A DNA stretch of 64,000 bases from Sipunculus nudus (lineage: Eukaryota; Annelida; Sipuncula; Golfingiida; Sipunculidae). Below are positions 1 to 13,100 of the stretch, in pieces (the first letter of the stretch is position 1; the number at the start of each line of letters is the position of its first letter). Location of the stretch: positions 14,041,676 through 14,105,675 of the forward strand of contig CM049311.1 in the NCBI GenBank assembly GCA_026874595.1, in the 5' to 3' direction. A program made the translations under genes and the position numbers. The notes below the pieces were generated by a model. That model saw only the letters and a list, made by a program, of their open reading frames with translations, had not been told where the DNA came from and ran no database searches.

Positions 1-2285
1 AGCCTTGAAAACATGACTCACGCGCCCTTTTCAATGAACTTATGGAGCTTGGGACGGTTTTGGTGGCAAGCTGCCGCTATTAATCACTTTGTCCTTTGGT
101 TTAACGAGTTTGACTTGTGCCCGAGGCTGTAATGCTGTTATAGAATACAACTCGCATGACAATATATGATGATATGTTTGTGATACTTACTATTAACGTA
201 TTTAGACTGTCTTTGTATTATTCCTTTTGTAAAAGAAGTAATAGGCAAAGGTATAGTTTTTTGTTTACTTCTGGTTTATGTTGAATGTTCTTTTAGGGTA
301 CAGCATTTATGTAGATTCTTGTGTAATTGATATTTAAACTTGTAAAGCTGTTTCTAACCAAATTAAAAAAAAGTGTTTCTGTAATATTGTTTCACAGTGT
401 CATATCTTATAAGCCTATCGTGTTCCTTTTTTCGTCTAAAGTCCATTATTTTAAGATAATTACAAAAGTTTAGAATTTCATGGATTCATAAATCTCATTT
501 GTGCATTTCATGTTACTTTCGAAATTTGTCATTGTGGTATGTCGTCATTGTAATAAATACTAGAGCAAGGTAAATAACAACTTTTTAGTGTTTGAGTTTA
601 AAATAAGTTAACCATTTCAGTCATATTTTAAACATTAATATTCACTTTTTAACGAGTTTCTTTTGTGCACACGAAATTATGATTAAACTAAAAAAAAATC
701 TCAAGAAATGTGAAAGGTTAATTCAGTCTGATTCCAAACCAATTAGTTCATTAAGAGTTACTTGACAACAGTCATGTTACAGTAATAATATTTATACATT
801 TACAATTTCCAATAGATATTCCTGCTATTCTGTGAAGTCCGCACACAACTGACGAACAAGTTCTCCAAAGGTATGAACAACAGTTGTGAATATATTAGGA
901 CGTATGTGCAAGTTCATGTTTGTCGACTGAGAATCATGACTAACTGGACATCATGACCCACGGGTCACTTGTTGTATTCGTGTTCTTGCTTTCAATTATT
1001 TTTCCTAAGAGAACATTTTATATAGTCTAACTACAATTTTAAAAGCATATGTACCAGGTACCCTTATATATAGACGTATATATGTAAGTGGATGTTTAGC
1101 AGTATTCGCTACATGTAGCAATTCGTTTTTGTCGGTCACGCATTCCGCATGCCGGATCCGCGATCTCACCTTACTTATTTAGTCAATACCGATTTTATCC
1201 GCATTACGCATGCCGCATTTCATACATAAGGAATCTTAGCTGAAGTTTTTAAACTGGTACTGGTCCCCTCACGACTCCCCTGGTGTCTCGGCAAAATTTA
1301 CTTCTCAGAATGCAATTTCCTTAAACAGGCTTGTTGTAACCCATTGAATATTGAGCATTGTTGAATGTGTGATGTCTCATTTCTCTGACCGTAGATGGCT
1401 GGAAGGACTATTTCTTCAACACATTTCTTAAATTGTTAACTATGTAAATGATGACTAACTACTCAGGCCGCCTCGTCTCCGTTTCAGTTTAAAGGCGAGG
1501 CTTACTTTCTATAGAATCTTAATGGCAGGCCATCGCACTCTAAAGCGGGTTTTGTGTTCTACTTCAAAAGTATCTGAAAACCCCGTCTATAGTCTAAGCA
1601 CTGTCGGTGTATTCCAGTATGAATAAGCTAAAGGTGGCGTTCTTCTTGAAGTCAGTTTAACTACTTTTTATTCGATTGCTAAGAAACCACCATTAAGAAA
1701 AGAAATTACATTAAAAAAACGCATGCCTTGGACCGGATTCACTACCCAAATAGTATATATTTCCCTAAAATATATTTTCTCGAGTTTCAGTCAATACAAA
1801 ATAAAGCGTATACGTTGGTAAAAGTAGCACCTTGCAGCTATTCCCTGTTATACTGGCTTTAAGTATACATGATGGACTCTTTTTTTGTATCATTTATTGT
1901 ATAAATGAGAAAGAAAGTTCAAGTGTATTTATACCAGAGGGACACTTTCTCTGTAGATTCTTTGTATTATGAAGCCGTATGTATTCATGTATGCAGCTGT
2001 TCCTCGGAAATGTTTGTCTGCCGAGGAGTTTCTTTTCCATGATCACGCAAGACAAGTATATCCACAGTACGTTAGCTTGAATCTTGCTGAGCACGCACAT
2101 ATTTTCGGCAACAGATGCTCAGACTATTATTCTTTGTCCGATTCATCGATATACCCGAGGCTGCAGGTGTAGATTTTTTTTCTTATCCGATAAGTTTTGT
2201 TTGGTATTTTTCCCTGACGGAAAAACTTTATCCGTCCTCCCGTCTGCCAGTCCGTTTATATAACACAGATCATAACCGTTGGACT
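1..2285. other. Upstream intergenic DNA, no gene seen
   Basis: AT-rich DNA with scattered CpG and no open frame with coding character or splice-site support. An AATTAAA-like hexamer near 362 followed by T/G-rich sequence could be the poly(A) site of a gene ending left of the window, but this is weak. Short open frames near 1.9-2.3 kb have no recognisable protein features. Confidence 0.5.
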
Positions 2286-2345
2286 TTTTTTTTTGTTTTT
2301 TGGGGTTTTTTTTTTTTTTTGCTGGGGGTAACCGCCTCCATTTTT
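2286..2345 (-). repeat. SINE-like repeat, poly(A) tail end (family A)
   Basis: A T-rich run followed by GGGGGTAACCGCCTCC is the reverse complement of the family A 3' end (GGCGGTTACCTCC then A-rich) seen at 15030-15056, 16677-16700, 31212-31255 and 34303-34345. The body of this copy seems to continue at 2846, with another repeat lying between. Confidence 0.6.
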
Positions 2346-2740
2346 AAAGGTGCCTATTGACCTACCTTTTTGAAAAAAGAATATATGTGACTTCTGTTAC
2401 TTGTATTTATAACTGATAAGGTAATTTTGGTTGTGAAAAGTTCGTATAAGGCTTCGTTAAGAAAGTATGAAATTGTTTATCAAATTTTTTTTGTAAATAC
2501 AGCAATGTTGTCAAACGGGAAAAACATGTAATCTAAGGTGGTAGGTTGCAAATATGTGGAATTGGAAAGGCCTATTGCAACTTCAGGCTTTTCTGACTTG
2601 CTGCCAGATGCTCTTGTTGAAATTGTTTTGATTATTTTGGTGGGCCTCTACGTATTATAAACACGTTGATATAAACAAAACAAGCAGCCTGTGTACGGTG
2701 ATATCCACGTTTTCTGGCCTACTTTTATTAAAGCTTTAAA
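2340..2740 (+). repeat. Interspersed repeat R1, plus-strand copy
   Basis: About 400 bp that recurs in inverted orientation at 31890-32448. Shared stretches include AAAGGTGCC at the start, the segment around GTAATCTAAGGTGGTAGGTTGCA near 2529-2550, TTGATATAAACAAAACAAGC near 2668-2687, and GATATCCAC followed by TTTTCTGGCCTA near 2700-2722. No coding capacity and no clear terminal repeats are visible. This copy lacks the insertion present in the other one. Confidence 0.75.
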
Positions 2741-2845
2741 GGGATTACCTTTAGATTATAAAGGTCATATAGGTGATAGGGTCCCTCTAATGCTAGCATA
2801 ACTAAGTATATATTCATCTGCAGAATGCCATTCCGGTTTCGGACT

Positions 2846-3025
2846 ACGTGACAGGGCAGTATCACACTGTTCCTCTCACACCCTGGTGTAAACCAGGCCA
2901 CGTGACCTTTGCACCTGCGGGCCGTGGGTTGTGCATTTCCCATTGCTGGGACATAGCTCCCCACACGTGTTTGTGAGTGAAACACGGCTGTTTTGCACGG
3001 CCTTCCAATAAAGCCTGCAGAATCT
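2846..3025 (-). repeat. SINE-like repeat body (family A)
   Basis: GACAGGGCAGTATCACAC, CACCTGCGGG, CCCATTGCTGGG and the ACACGGC segment match 16701-16860 in the same order and orientation. The open frame on the minus strand across 2728-3072 is a by-product of this repeat. Confidence 0.7.
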
Positions 3026-4548
3026 AAACCGCCAGGCCCTTGAAGTTCAAACTTCACATGCTGACAGGTCATGATAGAATCTGTGTGAAAACCAAATAGT
3101 ATGTCACTGTGACTTATATTCTCCTAGTTATGTAGTAAAAACATCAGAATCCATCAATCAGTCTGTTAACAGGGCACAAATAACAACCGGGAAAAACAAG
3201 AACTTCAAAACTTCACTATATTCACAGGTCCTGATATATCCTCTGTGGAAACTGAAATATATATAGGCAACTTGGACAAATATTTAAATTCCCCCTTAGG
3301 ACACTTGGCATCGTTCCCGACACTCTAAGACCACAAATGGGCATTTCTTAAGCGTCACCTTGAAGGAATCGCGTGACATAGATGCAGTGCCCCACCATAA
3401 ATATGAAGAGTGAAAGTATCTGTTCTGTCTTTTCTATCTATTCATTTACTGTTCATCATATTTTAAATGAAAACAGGCCTATATATTCTGGATTGTCTGG
3501 CTGGTAATTTTTCACCCATTATATATAAAGCATATGCCCGATCCTTCGTCGGGACACGACCGTTGGTTTGTCATTCATATGTAGGGTAACACTATAAAAA
3601 CTGTCTCCCATTATTAATGGATTAAAGTTTCACGTATTTATATTACAATATCTTATGTTATTCAATAATTTACTTGGGACTGGACCACGTCTTCTTGATC
3701 AGACCACGCACTGTCGCAGGGATCCTTATTTTAGCTAAGGGAAATGAGAAGAGAGTAGGACTAATGCGTGTTTTGGCAACAACTTACGAAGTAAGGCAAG
3801 ACCACATACTAGTACTCATTTAGTACACAGTTTGAACAATTGTCCATTTCTCGATAAAATCACACCAACAAATAGGGATTCAAGCTGCTGTGAACAAACC
3901 AGGTCTGACCACCGAGATATTAACACATTACGCCATCTGTCGGCAAAACGCCGAATCTTTTTTTTGTGTTGCGTGTCACTTCACCATCCAATTTCCGAGG
4001 AGTTTTAAGAGTAAATGAGTAAAAATGGTTCCTCTGTCATTAGAATTGATTCGCTCATGCTGCAGTCTTTAGAGCGTCGGTATTTTAAATGACAACAAAT
4101 GAATATCATTATTACATTGGAATTTAATTCTGAAATAAGATTTGTCATAATTTTCAAACAAAGATGAGCTATTGCTTTCACACAAAAAATTTGAAATCCA
4201 TACCCAACCTGATTTGTCAGCTCATGCAATCTTCATTCTTTGCCTAACTTTTGAAAGGATCGTCCACATGTATTGCGAATTAACTAAATGTGTCATTATC
4301 CGGGATAAGTTGAAATTTATCACGCAACCTATACAGCACGTATAGATGTGTATAGCTCAATGGCGCTATTATTCAAATTACAAGATTCAACTGGAATTAT
4401 CTTAACTTAATACGCTCAGGCCAGACTTCAATGTAAAATGCCCAAAAAATGTCTGCTCTGGTACTTATCTAAACTTTACTTTTTTTTGTCCATGTTTCAT
4501 TTTCTGTTCTAGACTTTTAATCTTCAAAATTTATTATTGTTAATATTA

Positions 4549-4549
<1 letters not shown>
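3026..4549. other. No gene seen
   Basis: AT-rich non-coding DNA. A GTTAACAGGGCAC segment near 3165 resembles part of the repeats at 5670, 10080 and 36282, so old repeat fragments are present. Nothing else is supported. Confidence 0.5.
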
Positions 4550-4588
<39 letters not shown>

Positions 4589-4712
4589 TAAATCATTAAA
4601 ATAATTGATTTTAATATTCAAGATCTAATATTATTATTTTTATTATAATTATTATTATAATTATCATTATTATAATTATCATTATTATAATTATAAAAAT
4701 GTATTATTATTA
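4550..4712. repeat. ATT/TTA microsatellite, partly degenerate
   Basis: An uninterrupted (ATT)n tract at 4550-4587, then an imperfect AT-rich derivative with ATT, ATAATT and TATC units to about 4712. Confidence 0.9.
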
Positions 4713-4846
4713 TTCTTTTAGAAAGCACTCACAGCATGAAAACAATGGATTTCATTGCTCAAAACTAAATACAAGTTATATTATTACCAACATCATTTAC
4801 CCCGAGCATTAATACTAAAGATTCAATTTGTTTAATTATTGAATAA

Positions 4847-4847
<1 letters not shown>

Positions 4848-4887
<40 letters not shown>
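4848..4887. repeat. (TTA)n microsatellite
   Basis: About 13 uninterrupted TTA units. Read on the minus strand they give a poly-isoleucine run in a spurious small ORF. Confidence 0.95.
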
Positions 4888-4889
<2 letters not shown>

Positions 4890-5534
4890 TTACAATATCA
4901 ATGTAATTTAGCTGCATGCAGGGTATCGGCCATGCGACTGTCTGTATAAGGATAAGCTTAGACATAACGCTTAGCGACAGGGACCATAGGGAGTTATTCC
5001 AGGACTATTAATATACCTCTATTCTCTCGTATTGCTGCCCGGAATCTGATAAAAAGAGAATTTATCTGCTTACCAATGTCTCTTGTGTTCATACATTTAG
5101 CGACCTCTAGTGCGTGATACGCACGTTCAACGACAGGAAAACACACACGGGATTGTATGTCTGCCCATATAAGGACATTTTTAAAGACAATAAACCGTTG
5201 CCGGTGACCTATACATATAACATGGTCAGTGATCAAAGCACACATCAAAGAGGATTTCATCGGACCGAATAGCTGAAATGACCACATTGCTGTTAGGTAG
5301 AAATAATGCAACTAAATATTTAACTCCTCCCTACAAAAACTGTACTATCCTTTTGAAAGACCATCAAACAATTTTATCCATCAGCTTGGTGGAATGTCAA
5401 TAATGGCTTGTCGTTGTCCTCAAATTATATAGACCCTGTTTTCAAAATAACGGTTGAATGAAAAGCATGTAATTGCATGCATAAAACGTTATATTTGAGT
5501 TTGATGGAAGGGCTAAACTTGGTCTGGTAGAGGC
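4888..5534. other. No gene seen
   Basis: A minus-strand open frame of 105 codons (4994-5311) has no domain, signal peptide or splice support and is taken as chance. Confidence 0.45.
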
Positions 5535-5700
5535 CTTGAAATGGCTATAGCTGGAGCATATAATTCACCATGACCTAAAATCTTCTGGCCTCAGAGATTT
5601 CCAAAGGACTTTTCTGGATGCTCAGTTAAATGCTTCTAAGTCAAGCGGTTGTGATTTATGCCCTGTTAACGGACAATCAGATGGCCTACAGCCATGCAGA
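5535..5700 (+). repeat. Interspersed repeat B (SINE-like), copy 1
   Basis: The same ordered blocks occur at 9945-10110: a GGCTATAGCTGGA/GCATAGCTCAGTGGA-like head resembling a pol III A box, a TTTCCAAGG block, TCTGGATG, then AGTCAAGCGGTT, GATTT, TGCC and GTTAACGGACA. Both copies are diverged. The tRNA-like head suggests a SINE. Confidence 0.55.
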
Positions 5701-5854
5701 CGCCTAAATTTCTGATCCCATAAAGATAAACTTTAACAGTCGAGATTTCTATTTAAAAATCTATACCTATATTGCCTATAGTTAGTTTGTTAACTGTCCA
5801 CCATTGCATTCCTATCTCACTGTTCCTCTTTGTTCAATGTACGGTATAATTATT

Positions 5855-5856
<2 letters not shown>

Positions 5857-5896
<40 letters not shown>
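5857..5896. repeat. (TC)n microsatellite
   Basis: Uninterrupted CT dinucleotide tract of about 20 units. Confidence 0.95.
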
Positions 5897-5901
<5 letters not shown>

Positions 5902-6059
5902 CATCCATGGAGCTGTTATATAAAAAGGAACATTGCAGTGTCTTATTTAACGTTTATGTGACAAATTAAAAAAGATTTGATCAACAGTCCTTTATAATGT
6001 CAAGAATATGAACACGAGGTACTAAAAGCGAGAAAATGAGGTGATTTGACCAGATGGTA

Positions 6060-7560
6060 TTGGATTCCAATGATCAGCAACCGTTTAGGTAAGAAGAACC
6101 GTTATCTATTTTATGCCTAAGGAAGGAAAGGATAGAATTATTTTTTAAGAACTTAACTCTCGACGGACTATAACATTATTACAAAACTGCTGGATAATCG
6201 GTAAAAACCATTATTATCAGAACTTGTTCACGGCGATCAGACGGGTTTTAATCAAGGGGAGTTATATAGGGTGAAATATTTGTGTAATACAAGATATGTT
6301 ACATATTAAAAAATGCAAACAAATGGACGGCATAATGGTACAAATAGATTTAAAAAAAAGCTTATGAAACCCTGGAAATAAATTTTATCGATAAAGCCTT
6401 GAGGAGTTTGATTATCGGTGAAAAGATTCGATGATGGGTCTAAATACTTTATATTAATATGTCCACTTGTGAAGCCAATAATGGATATCTTTCCAATATC
6501 TCTCTCCGCAGCGGGGGCATTAGACAAGGTTGTCCTTTGTCATCTTTTCATTTTGTTCTAGTAACTGAATTGTTTTCCATTCACACGCGCAATAACACTG
6601 TTTTACAAGGTATAAAAATAGAACACGCGGAAAAAATTTATCTCAATTTACAGATGATACTTCTTGTCTCTAAGCAAATGTAAACCCAGGTAAAGAATTG
6701 TTAAGAAGTTTATCTTAATTCGGTGAATGTTCTGGTTTAAAGGCAAACTTAGACAATAAAAAAGAGAAAAGGTATCTCGGTGATACAGTAGGGAGAGAGG
6801 ATGGAGATCTGCCTGTCAGACGGTGTTCCGGCTATTTTAAGTCTTTGGATATCCACTACAGACGATAAAAGTACTACTTCGATACTAAATTTTAACGAGA
6901 AATAAGAAAACCTTGAAAGATATCAAAATATGGAGGAGACAAAATTTAACATTAAAAGGACCTATTTTAGTAAGTTAATATCTGGCCATTTTCTCAATTC
7001 ATATACATGATGTCAGTTATCCACGCACCAACGAAAAGGCATAAAACATGCCCAATCAATAATAAATCAGTTTATATGAAATAATAAACCGCCTAAGATA
7101 AAACATAAGGTTTTAATGTCTTCAGTTAAGAATAGATGATTGAACGCATCGGACTAACATATACTCAATGACTCTTTGAAATAAACTTTGATTGAAAGCT
7201 ATACGTTTGGAAATGGGTTTCAGTGGGACAGCATTTTTATTGTTTTTTTCAGTAATCGGATTCTAAGTCCTTCGGATATTTTTCTTGATAGCTGTAATGG
7301 CCAGTATAATTAGGACATTCCATATTTTTACCAAGCTTTGCTTTTCGCCTTAAATAAATTTTATGGCAAGCAAGAAATTACAAACACAGAGCATTTAAAA
7401 AAAGAAATGCTCTGGAACAATAAATACATATAAGGATAAAAAACAAAACTGTTTTACCCTAAATGGCATGAAGCCAGCATTAAGCGTGGATATGACATAG
7501 TGACTTATCATTGAAAATTTTTATCTCCAACTTAATTAAAGGGAAAATATGGCTCGAGTT
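6060..7560 (+). pseudogene. Dead LINE: reverse transcriptase remnant
   Basis: A degraded non-LTR retrotransposon ORF2-like protein on the plus strand. Read across frames it shows, in order: MPKEGKDRII near 6113 (start of the RT fingers), DQTGF near 6238, a palm block DLKKAYETLEINF near 6346-6385, NNGYLSN near 6478, GIRQGCPLS at 6516-6542, the catalytic box FTDDTSCL at 6647-6670 (the family's F-A/T-DD motif), then the C-terminal LWNNKYI near 7411 and FYPKWHEASIKRGYD near 7451. Frameshifts near 6355 and 6640 and several in-frame stops break it. The order and wording resemble L1/Tx1-type LINEs, but clade assignment needs a phylogeny. No endonuclease domain, 5' end or poly(A) tail was identified. 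The only uninterrupted piece is the frame at 6459-6683. The element cannot make an active enzyme. Confidence 0.85.
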
Positions 7561-8903
7561 TATTTCCTGGAATATATAGCACTAAAAAGCTCCATTCCTC
7601 GCTTAGACGACCACTTTGAAAATGTGGCCGAATTGTGGTCGTAATTTCTAGGTCTTACATTAATTGCTTACGAATATCCTTGTCAGTGCACTTCCGTTAT
7701 GTAATCTCACATGAAAGGGACGTCTCCTCCATAGAACCCGAGAGCAAAACGTAGTCTCCTGATTCCTGACTCTTCTCCGTCCCACTTTATTATGTATAGC
7801 TTATGGTAACATAACAAGCTGTACTTTATTGATGAGGCTCGAACTCTCCCAGGGGAATCTTTAGACAGGTATTAAGGTAATCGTCTACTTAGACACTGAA
7901 GGTAGTGGCTGAGGAGAAAGAAGATTATGCATTCCATGAAAAAAAATCTTTTTGTATTTCCAGGTGCACCCAAGTATATCTATGATAAGCATGTGGTCAC
8001 ATCCGTAGCCGTGACGCAAACGTAAGTAGGCCTACAAGAGTCAGCGCTGAGCGCACGTTTGAGTTCCCTTTTTCGGCGAACCATCGGCACTAAGCCCACC
8101 CTTCCAACAGATGTCGTTTCTACTCAAAACGAATCTCTTGTTTCGACGCTGTTGGATGGCCGAGACTACAAGTCTCAACTGTCAAACTTCAAAACAAAAT
8201 GTGTCATTTCAAGGAAACACCCTCTATTTACATTTCACATTCGCATGCTAACAAATTTTTACTTATTACGTAAAGTCCTTACCAATATATTAACCCATGT
8301 TTATGTAATTTACTTTGAAACAATTCTTATTCAACCCATTCTAACGGACAATAGTTTCCTTTTCACTACATTTATACCTACGCCGCTGGTGTATTCAGGA
8401 GCCCCGGTGCATTGTGGGACTTAGATTTTGAATCAAACAATCCCTAAACACCAGAGTCTAGCCCATCCTGGGCTTTAGTATATTTACGTTTTCTACTAAA
8501 ATGTTAAAATAAAACTCGATGTACCGATAGACGTTACTCAGTACTAGCTCGTATAACTATAGCCCTGTAAAGTCCGTATGGTGCATCCCTGATATATGCA
8601 TATTAGGGCGTCACAACTCTCCTGACGATTTTCTCGCATTTGCATATCAGGCCGTCACGCCTCCTGTGAATGGCATCGTTGCTATGAGGACGCTATAAGC
8701 GGTCCCATTAGCAATAGCTCAACCCGCTTGGTAACATTCACACTAAAATCATGTATACAGAAAGTCAATACACGAACCTTCGTGTTCTATGATATATCCC
8801 TGCTGTTCGAACATTACGGTCCATAGGCCAAATGTTAGTGCACTGTAGACAATATCGCAACGATTTTGTAAAGGGTATTTGCCACTTGCCAGTTGAAAGT
8901 CTT
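7561..8903. other. No gene seen
   Basis: A 121-codon open frame at 8059-8424 starts at a TTG and has no recognised domain. At 8592-8665 a short direct repeat, TGCATAT followed by an AGGGCGTCAC-like block, occurs twice about 54 bp apart. No RNA gene could be recognised. Confidence 0.4.
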
Positions 8904-8912
8904 CCCACTCTT

Positions 8913-8990
8913 TAGCCCGATTGAATCGGACTCTAAGATAAAAACTCTTGATAAAGAGTTTTTATCTTAGAGTCCGATTCAATCGGGCTA
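8913..8990. mobile_element. Micro-MITE: 78-bp perfect hairpin with 9-bp TSD
   Basis: Two perfectly complementary 37-bp arms (8913-8949 and 8954-8990) separated by GATA. The arms begin TAGCCCGATTGAATCGGACT. A perfect direct repeat CCCACTCTT flanks the element at 8904-8912 and 8991-8999, which looks like a target-site duplication. A 9-bp TSD is typical of Mutator-like (MULE) insertions. There is no coding capacity and almost no interior beyond the inverted repeats. Perfect arms and perfect TSD imply recent insertion or strong arm homogenisation. Confidence 0.85.
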
Positions 8991-9180
8991 CCCACTCTTA
9001 AGTTGCCAACACGCTGATCGTTTCAGTCAGCCGGTACATGAATAACAGTTTGACTGAGTTCGTCGCGTTTGGACCTGAATATCACACGCTGATTGGCTGA
9101 GCTAGAGATACATTTTAAACCGGCCTGCTTTGAAAGTCGATGGTCTGATAAACGGGGACACACTGACTCACTGAGGCTGA

Positions 9181-9944
<764 letters not shown>

Positions 9945-10168
9945 AACAGAAGCATAGCTCAGTGGATATGGGTTACAGACTGAGAGACCTAATTACAGGT
10001 TTCCAAGGAGATTTTTTATGGCCCTCTCTGGATGTAGAGTAAGAAGATTCTAGGTCAAGCGGTTACGATTTGTGCCTGGTTAACGGACAGACAGAAGGAC
10101 AGACGACGGATTAAGGGTGATCGCTATAGCACAGTTGAATTTCAGTCAGCTGAGCTAAAAATGGCAGA
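9945..10168 (+). repeat. Interspersed repeat B (SINE-like), copy 2, joined to a repeat terminus
   Basis: Begins with GCATAGCTCAGTGGATA, an A-box-like sequence, followed by blocks shared with 5535-5700. It continues through GTTAACGGACAGACAG and ends at AGTCAGCTGAGCTAAAAA (10150-10167). That end is the reverse complement of the TTTTTAGCTCAGCTGACT terminus seen at 36213 and, in the same minus orientation, at 32055-32076. Confidence 0.6.
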
Positions 10169-13100
10169 TATAGTTCATAATATAATCACCCACTTTTTTT
10201 CTGCGAAGCTATCAGGAAGTTTAGAACACGTTCAAATTATAAAGTCTGCTTTACGGCCCACGAAAACGCTGAGTATTAACGTATAATATCGTGTATACAT
10301 GAGGCTACGTTGGCGTTGCGTGTGGGATTTCCTCGGATCGCAATCGTAAAGCAGACGTAAGGTTATATGACGACACGTTAACCTGCCATCGGAATGGTCA
10401 GAAAGTGCAATTTTTACGTCTTTACGTCAGAAAATAAACAGCGTAAATTCTTCTGCACAAAACGGCACATCAACGTCATGAATGCAATTTCCTTATATAT
10501 CGCCTAGAGACGTAACGCCGTCGTCGCGTTATGTATATGGAAAACTGATGTTTTTTTGTGGTAAGGCAGATGATAAATTTGTACACGTGCGTACTAAATT
10601 GCTAATCTTAACACGTTATGTGTACACAGGGCTTCAAATACAGTTTGTCATAGCTAATGGTTACAGCAGTTTGGTCCTCCTGCCGTATACGAAAATCTGC
10701 TATCCTTTCAGACTTCAGCCTTCTGAGTTGTGTATTATTGGCTAATTGAGGGGTATGTGACTGTGGTAGCAGGTTCTATATAATACGTGCAGGAAAGTCA
10801 GCCACACAATGTTGACCAGTACACCATTTAGACTTAGTTTACTTCGGTAATTAAAGTACCATTGAGGTCAAGGAGGGAAGGTTACGCTGAAAAAAAAATC
10901 ACATATGGTTGATAAAGCAGCACGGGTTCTTTGATGTCTTTTAATGATGCGTTTGTTAAATTATCTGTAAGTGCCCTTTCATAAGCCCATGGCCCCGGGA
11001 TTCCATCTGGAAAATAAATTTCCTCCGCACTACATCCTGGCAAAACCTTTGAAATTTTCCTCAGGGAGACTTTTTAAAGCGAAAATTTCTTTATTAGAAT
11101 TGGATGAAAATCTTGGGAAATCTTCCCGTCCCAAAGGTATTGAAAGAAAGAGGTGCTTTAGAAATTTCAGCCCCCGAATCGAAAAACAAGCACAACATTT
11201 GAGCCGTCGTCAATTTGGCCTATAAAATGATAAAAAATAGCAACAATACTGAATACGTGTTTTGGTAAATATTTTGTTGAAATTTTATTAAATCATTCCA
11301 AGCATGCCCGTCAGTTTTCTTCCAAATACAGTAGGTTGTATATATAAGTCGGTTCCTTAAACAAAAAAGACACATAAAAACAAAACTTTTTACACTATGA
11401 TTATGAGAGACTTTCGGAAAATATTAAGTCTGGCGGGAGTTAATGAAAAAGAAAGCTGAGTCTGTATGGACAATGGACATCTTCACTTTCTATTCGTTTT
11501 AATGAACGCTCAAGCTCGCTCATACAAAACGCGGAAATGTCAATGGAGCCGCATGAAGCTCATCTGGCGCCTACACCTCTACTTGAACGCTTCATTACAG
11601 TGGCAAATAGAGTGAAGAAAATGAAATTTTTTCCCGTAGGTGTATACCGACATGCTAAGTGGTTTCTTGGCAAAAGTCCTACAGACCTTGGCAGCCACTG
11701 CGGAGTTTTGCGATCCCATCTTGTGTTTGGCTCTGGGTGGTCGGTCGTCCTTGCTCAGTCACTGGCTATGGGGATCGATCATTCCTGGTGACAGCGTGGT
11801 TCCTGATCAGCTTACTAATAAAGACTTAACTGTACAGAATGTTCCATCAAGTTAACCAATGAAATATCATTGGGATTATGAGGTTATACTTATAGTTCTA
11901 TTACAGAATGAAAACAGAAAACCAACGTAGTAAAATTAAGCTTAAGATATTACATTTATCATTCTATTACCAAATGAGAACAGTCAGACTTTCATTTGTT
12001 AAAGGATATATATATATATGTTCTAGGCCTGTAGGAAGGATTGTCTTCTGAACGTTAATAAATGTAAATTTGCAATCAGAATGAAATATCAAAATGCAAT
12101 CTGGTTTTCAGGTTCAATTCGCAGCGAGTTAGGAATTAGGTTAAAACCTTTCATTTAAACATTTGGGCAGGTTCTAATGATTGTTTACTATTTTTGCCTT
12201 TCACGCAGTGGCACAAAAAAAAAACTTTGGAAAAGCGCAATTTCGGCCTTCTGACATGCAGGGAGTCCACTACCAGGTCGGAATACCATTACATCTTGTA
12301 TTGAGAAAGGGGCATAGTAAACTTCATGAGGATGCAAATATATTCGTCATTTTTTACGTCTCATCGCCTACAAGTACGCTGTCACTTGACATTAACCAGA
12401 CCAAGTTTTGGCTTTTTAGTATACTTCCTAATAACACTTACAATTCCGTTGTAACTCAGCATATTGGTAAATCCCCCTGCATGTTTGTTGAATTTCATGC
12501 ATATTAGCATGACTAGCACACGTTACTCGACGATAGCCAAAGCAGGCAACACAAAAAATGACTCGTTGCCATGGAGATTTCACTTTGGGTTTGTTAGTTC
12601 ACATGTATTCTACTGAGTTAATTCATCACCTTAAGGTATAAAGTTAAGGTTTTCGGATGTTTACTAGGATAGCAATGTATCAGGACGGATGGCCATTGTA
12701 GTGCATTTTCCCACATATGGCCTGTGTCACCTGCCACCCTAATATAAAGCCTACTCAGCCGTGTGTTCACGGCTAGGATTGGCCGAGGATCTTCCCTGTC
12801 AGGCTATATATTTCCTTCTTTAAATCTCTCTTCTACGTGTATTTTAAAGTACCTTCTTTTGAGGCATCCGTTATGTCAAATGTTTTGTTTCGCATGTATT
12901 GGTGCAACAACAAGTCCAAGTAGACAGGGGATTGCGCGTGGATTGCCAGAATGTATAAACAGCTTAACATCAAAATATCTATTTTTTTCAACGTACAATC
13001 TACAATAAAGAGAACTTTATAAAAATAAAATTAAGGATTAATACAAGAACACCAAATGATGCCTGGGTCATGAGCTTTATGCGGCGGTCAACTGTGGCGT

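Noticed and set aside
6459-6683. Small intact RT-like gene
   Set aside because: The 74-codon open frame is only a fragment of a broken LINE. The catalytic FTDD box lies in a different frame and both flanks carry stops.
8059-8424. 121-codon frame near 8.1 kb
   Set aside because: TTG start, no homologous features, no promoter or splice context.
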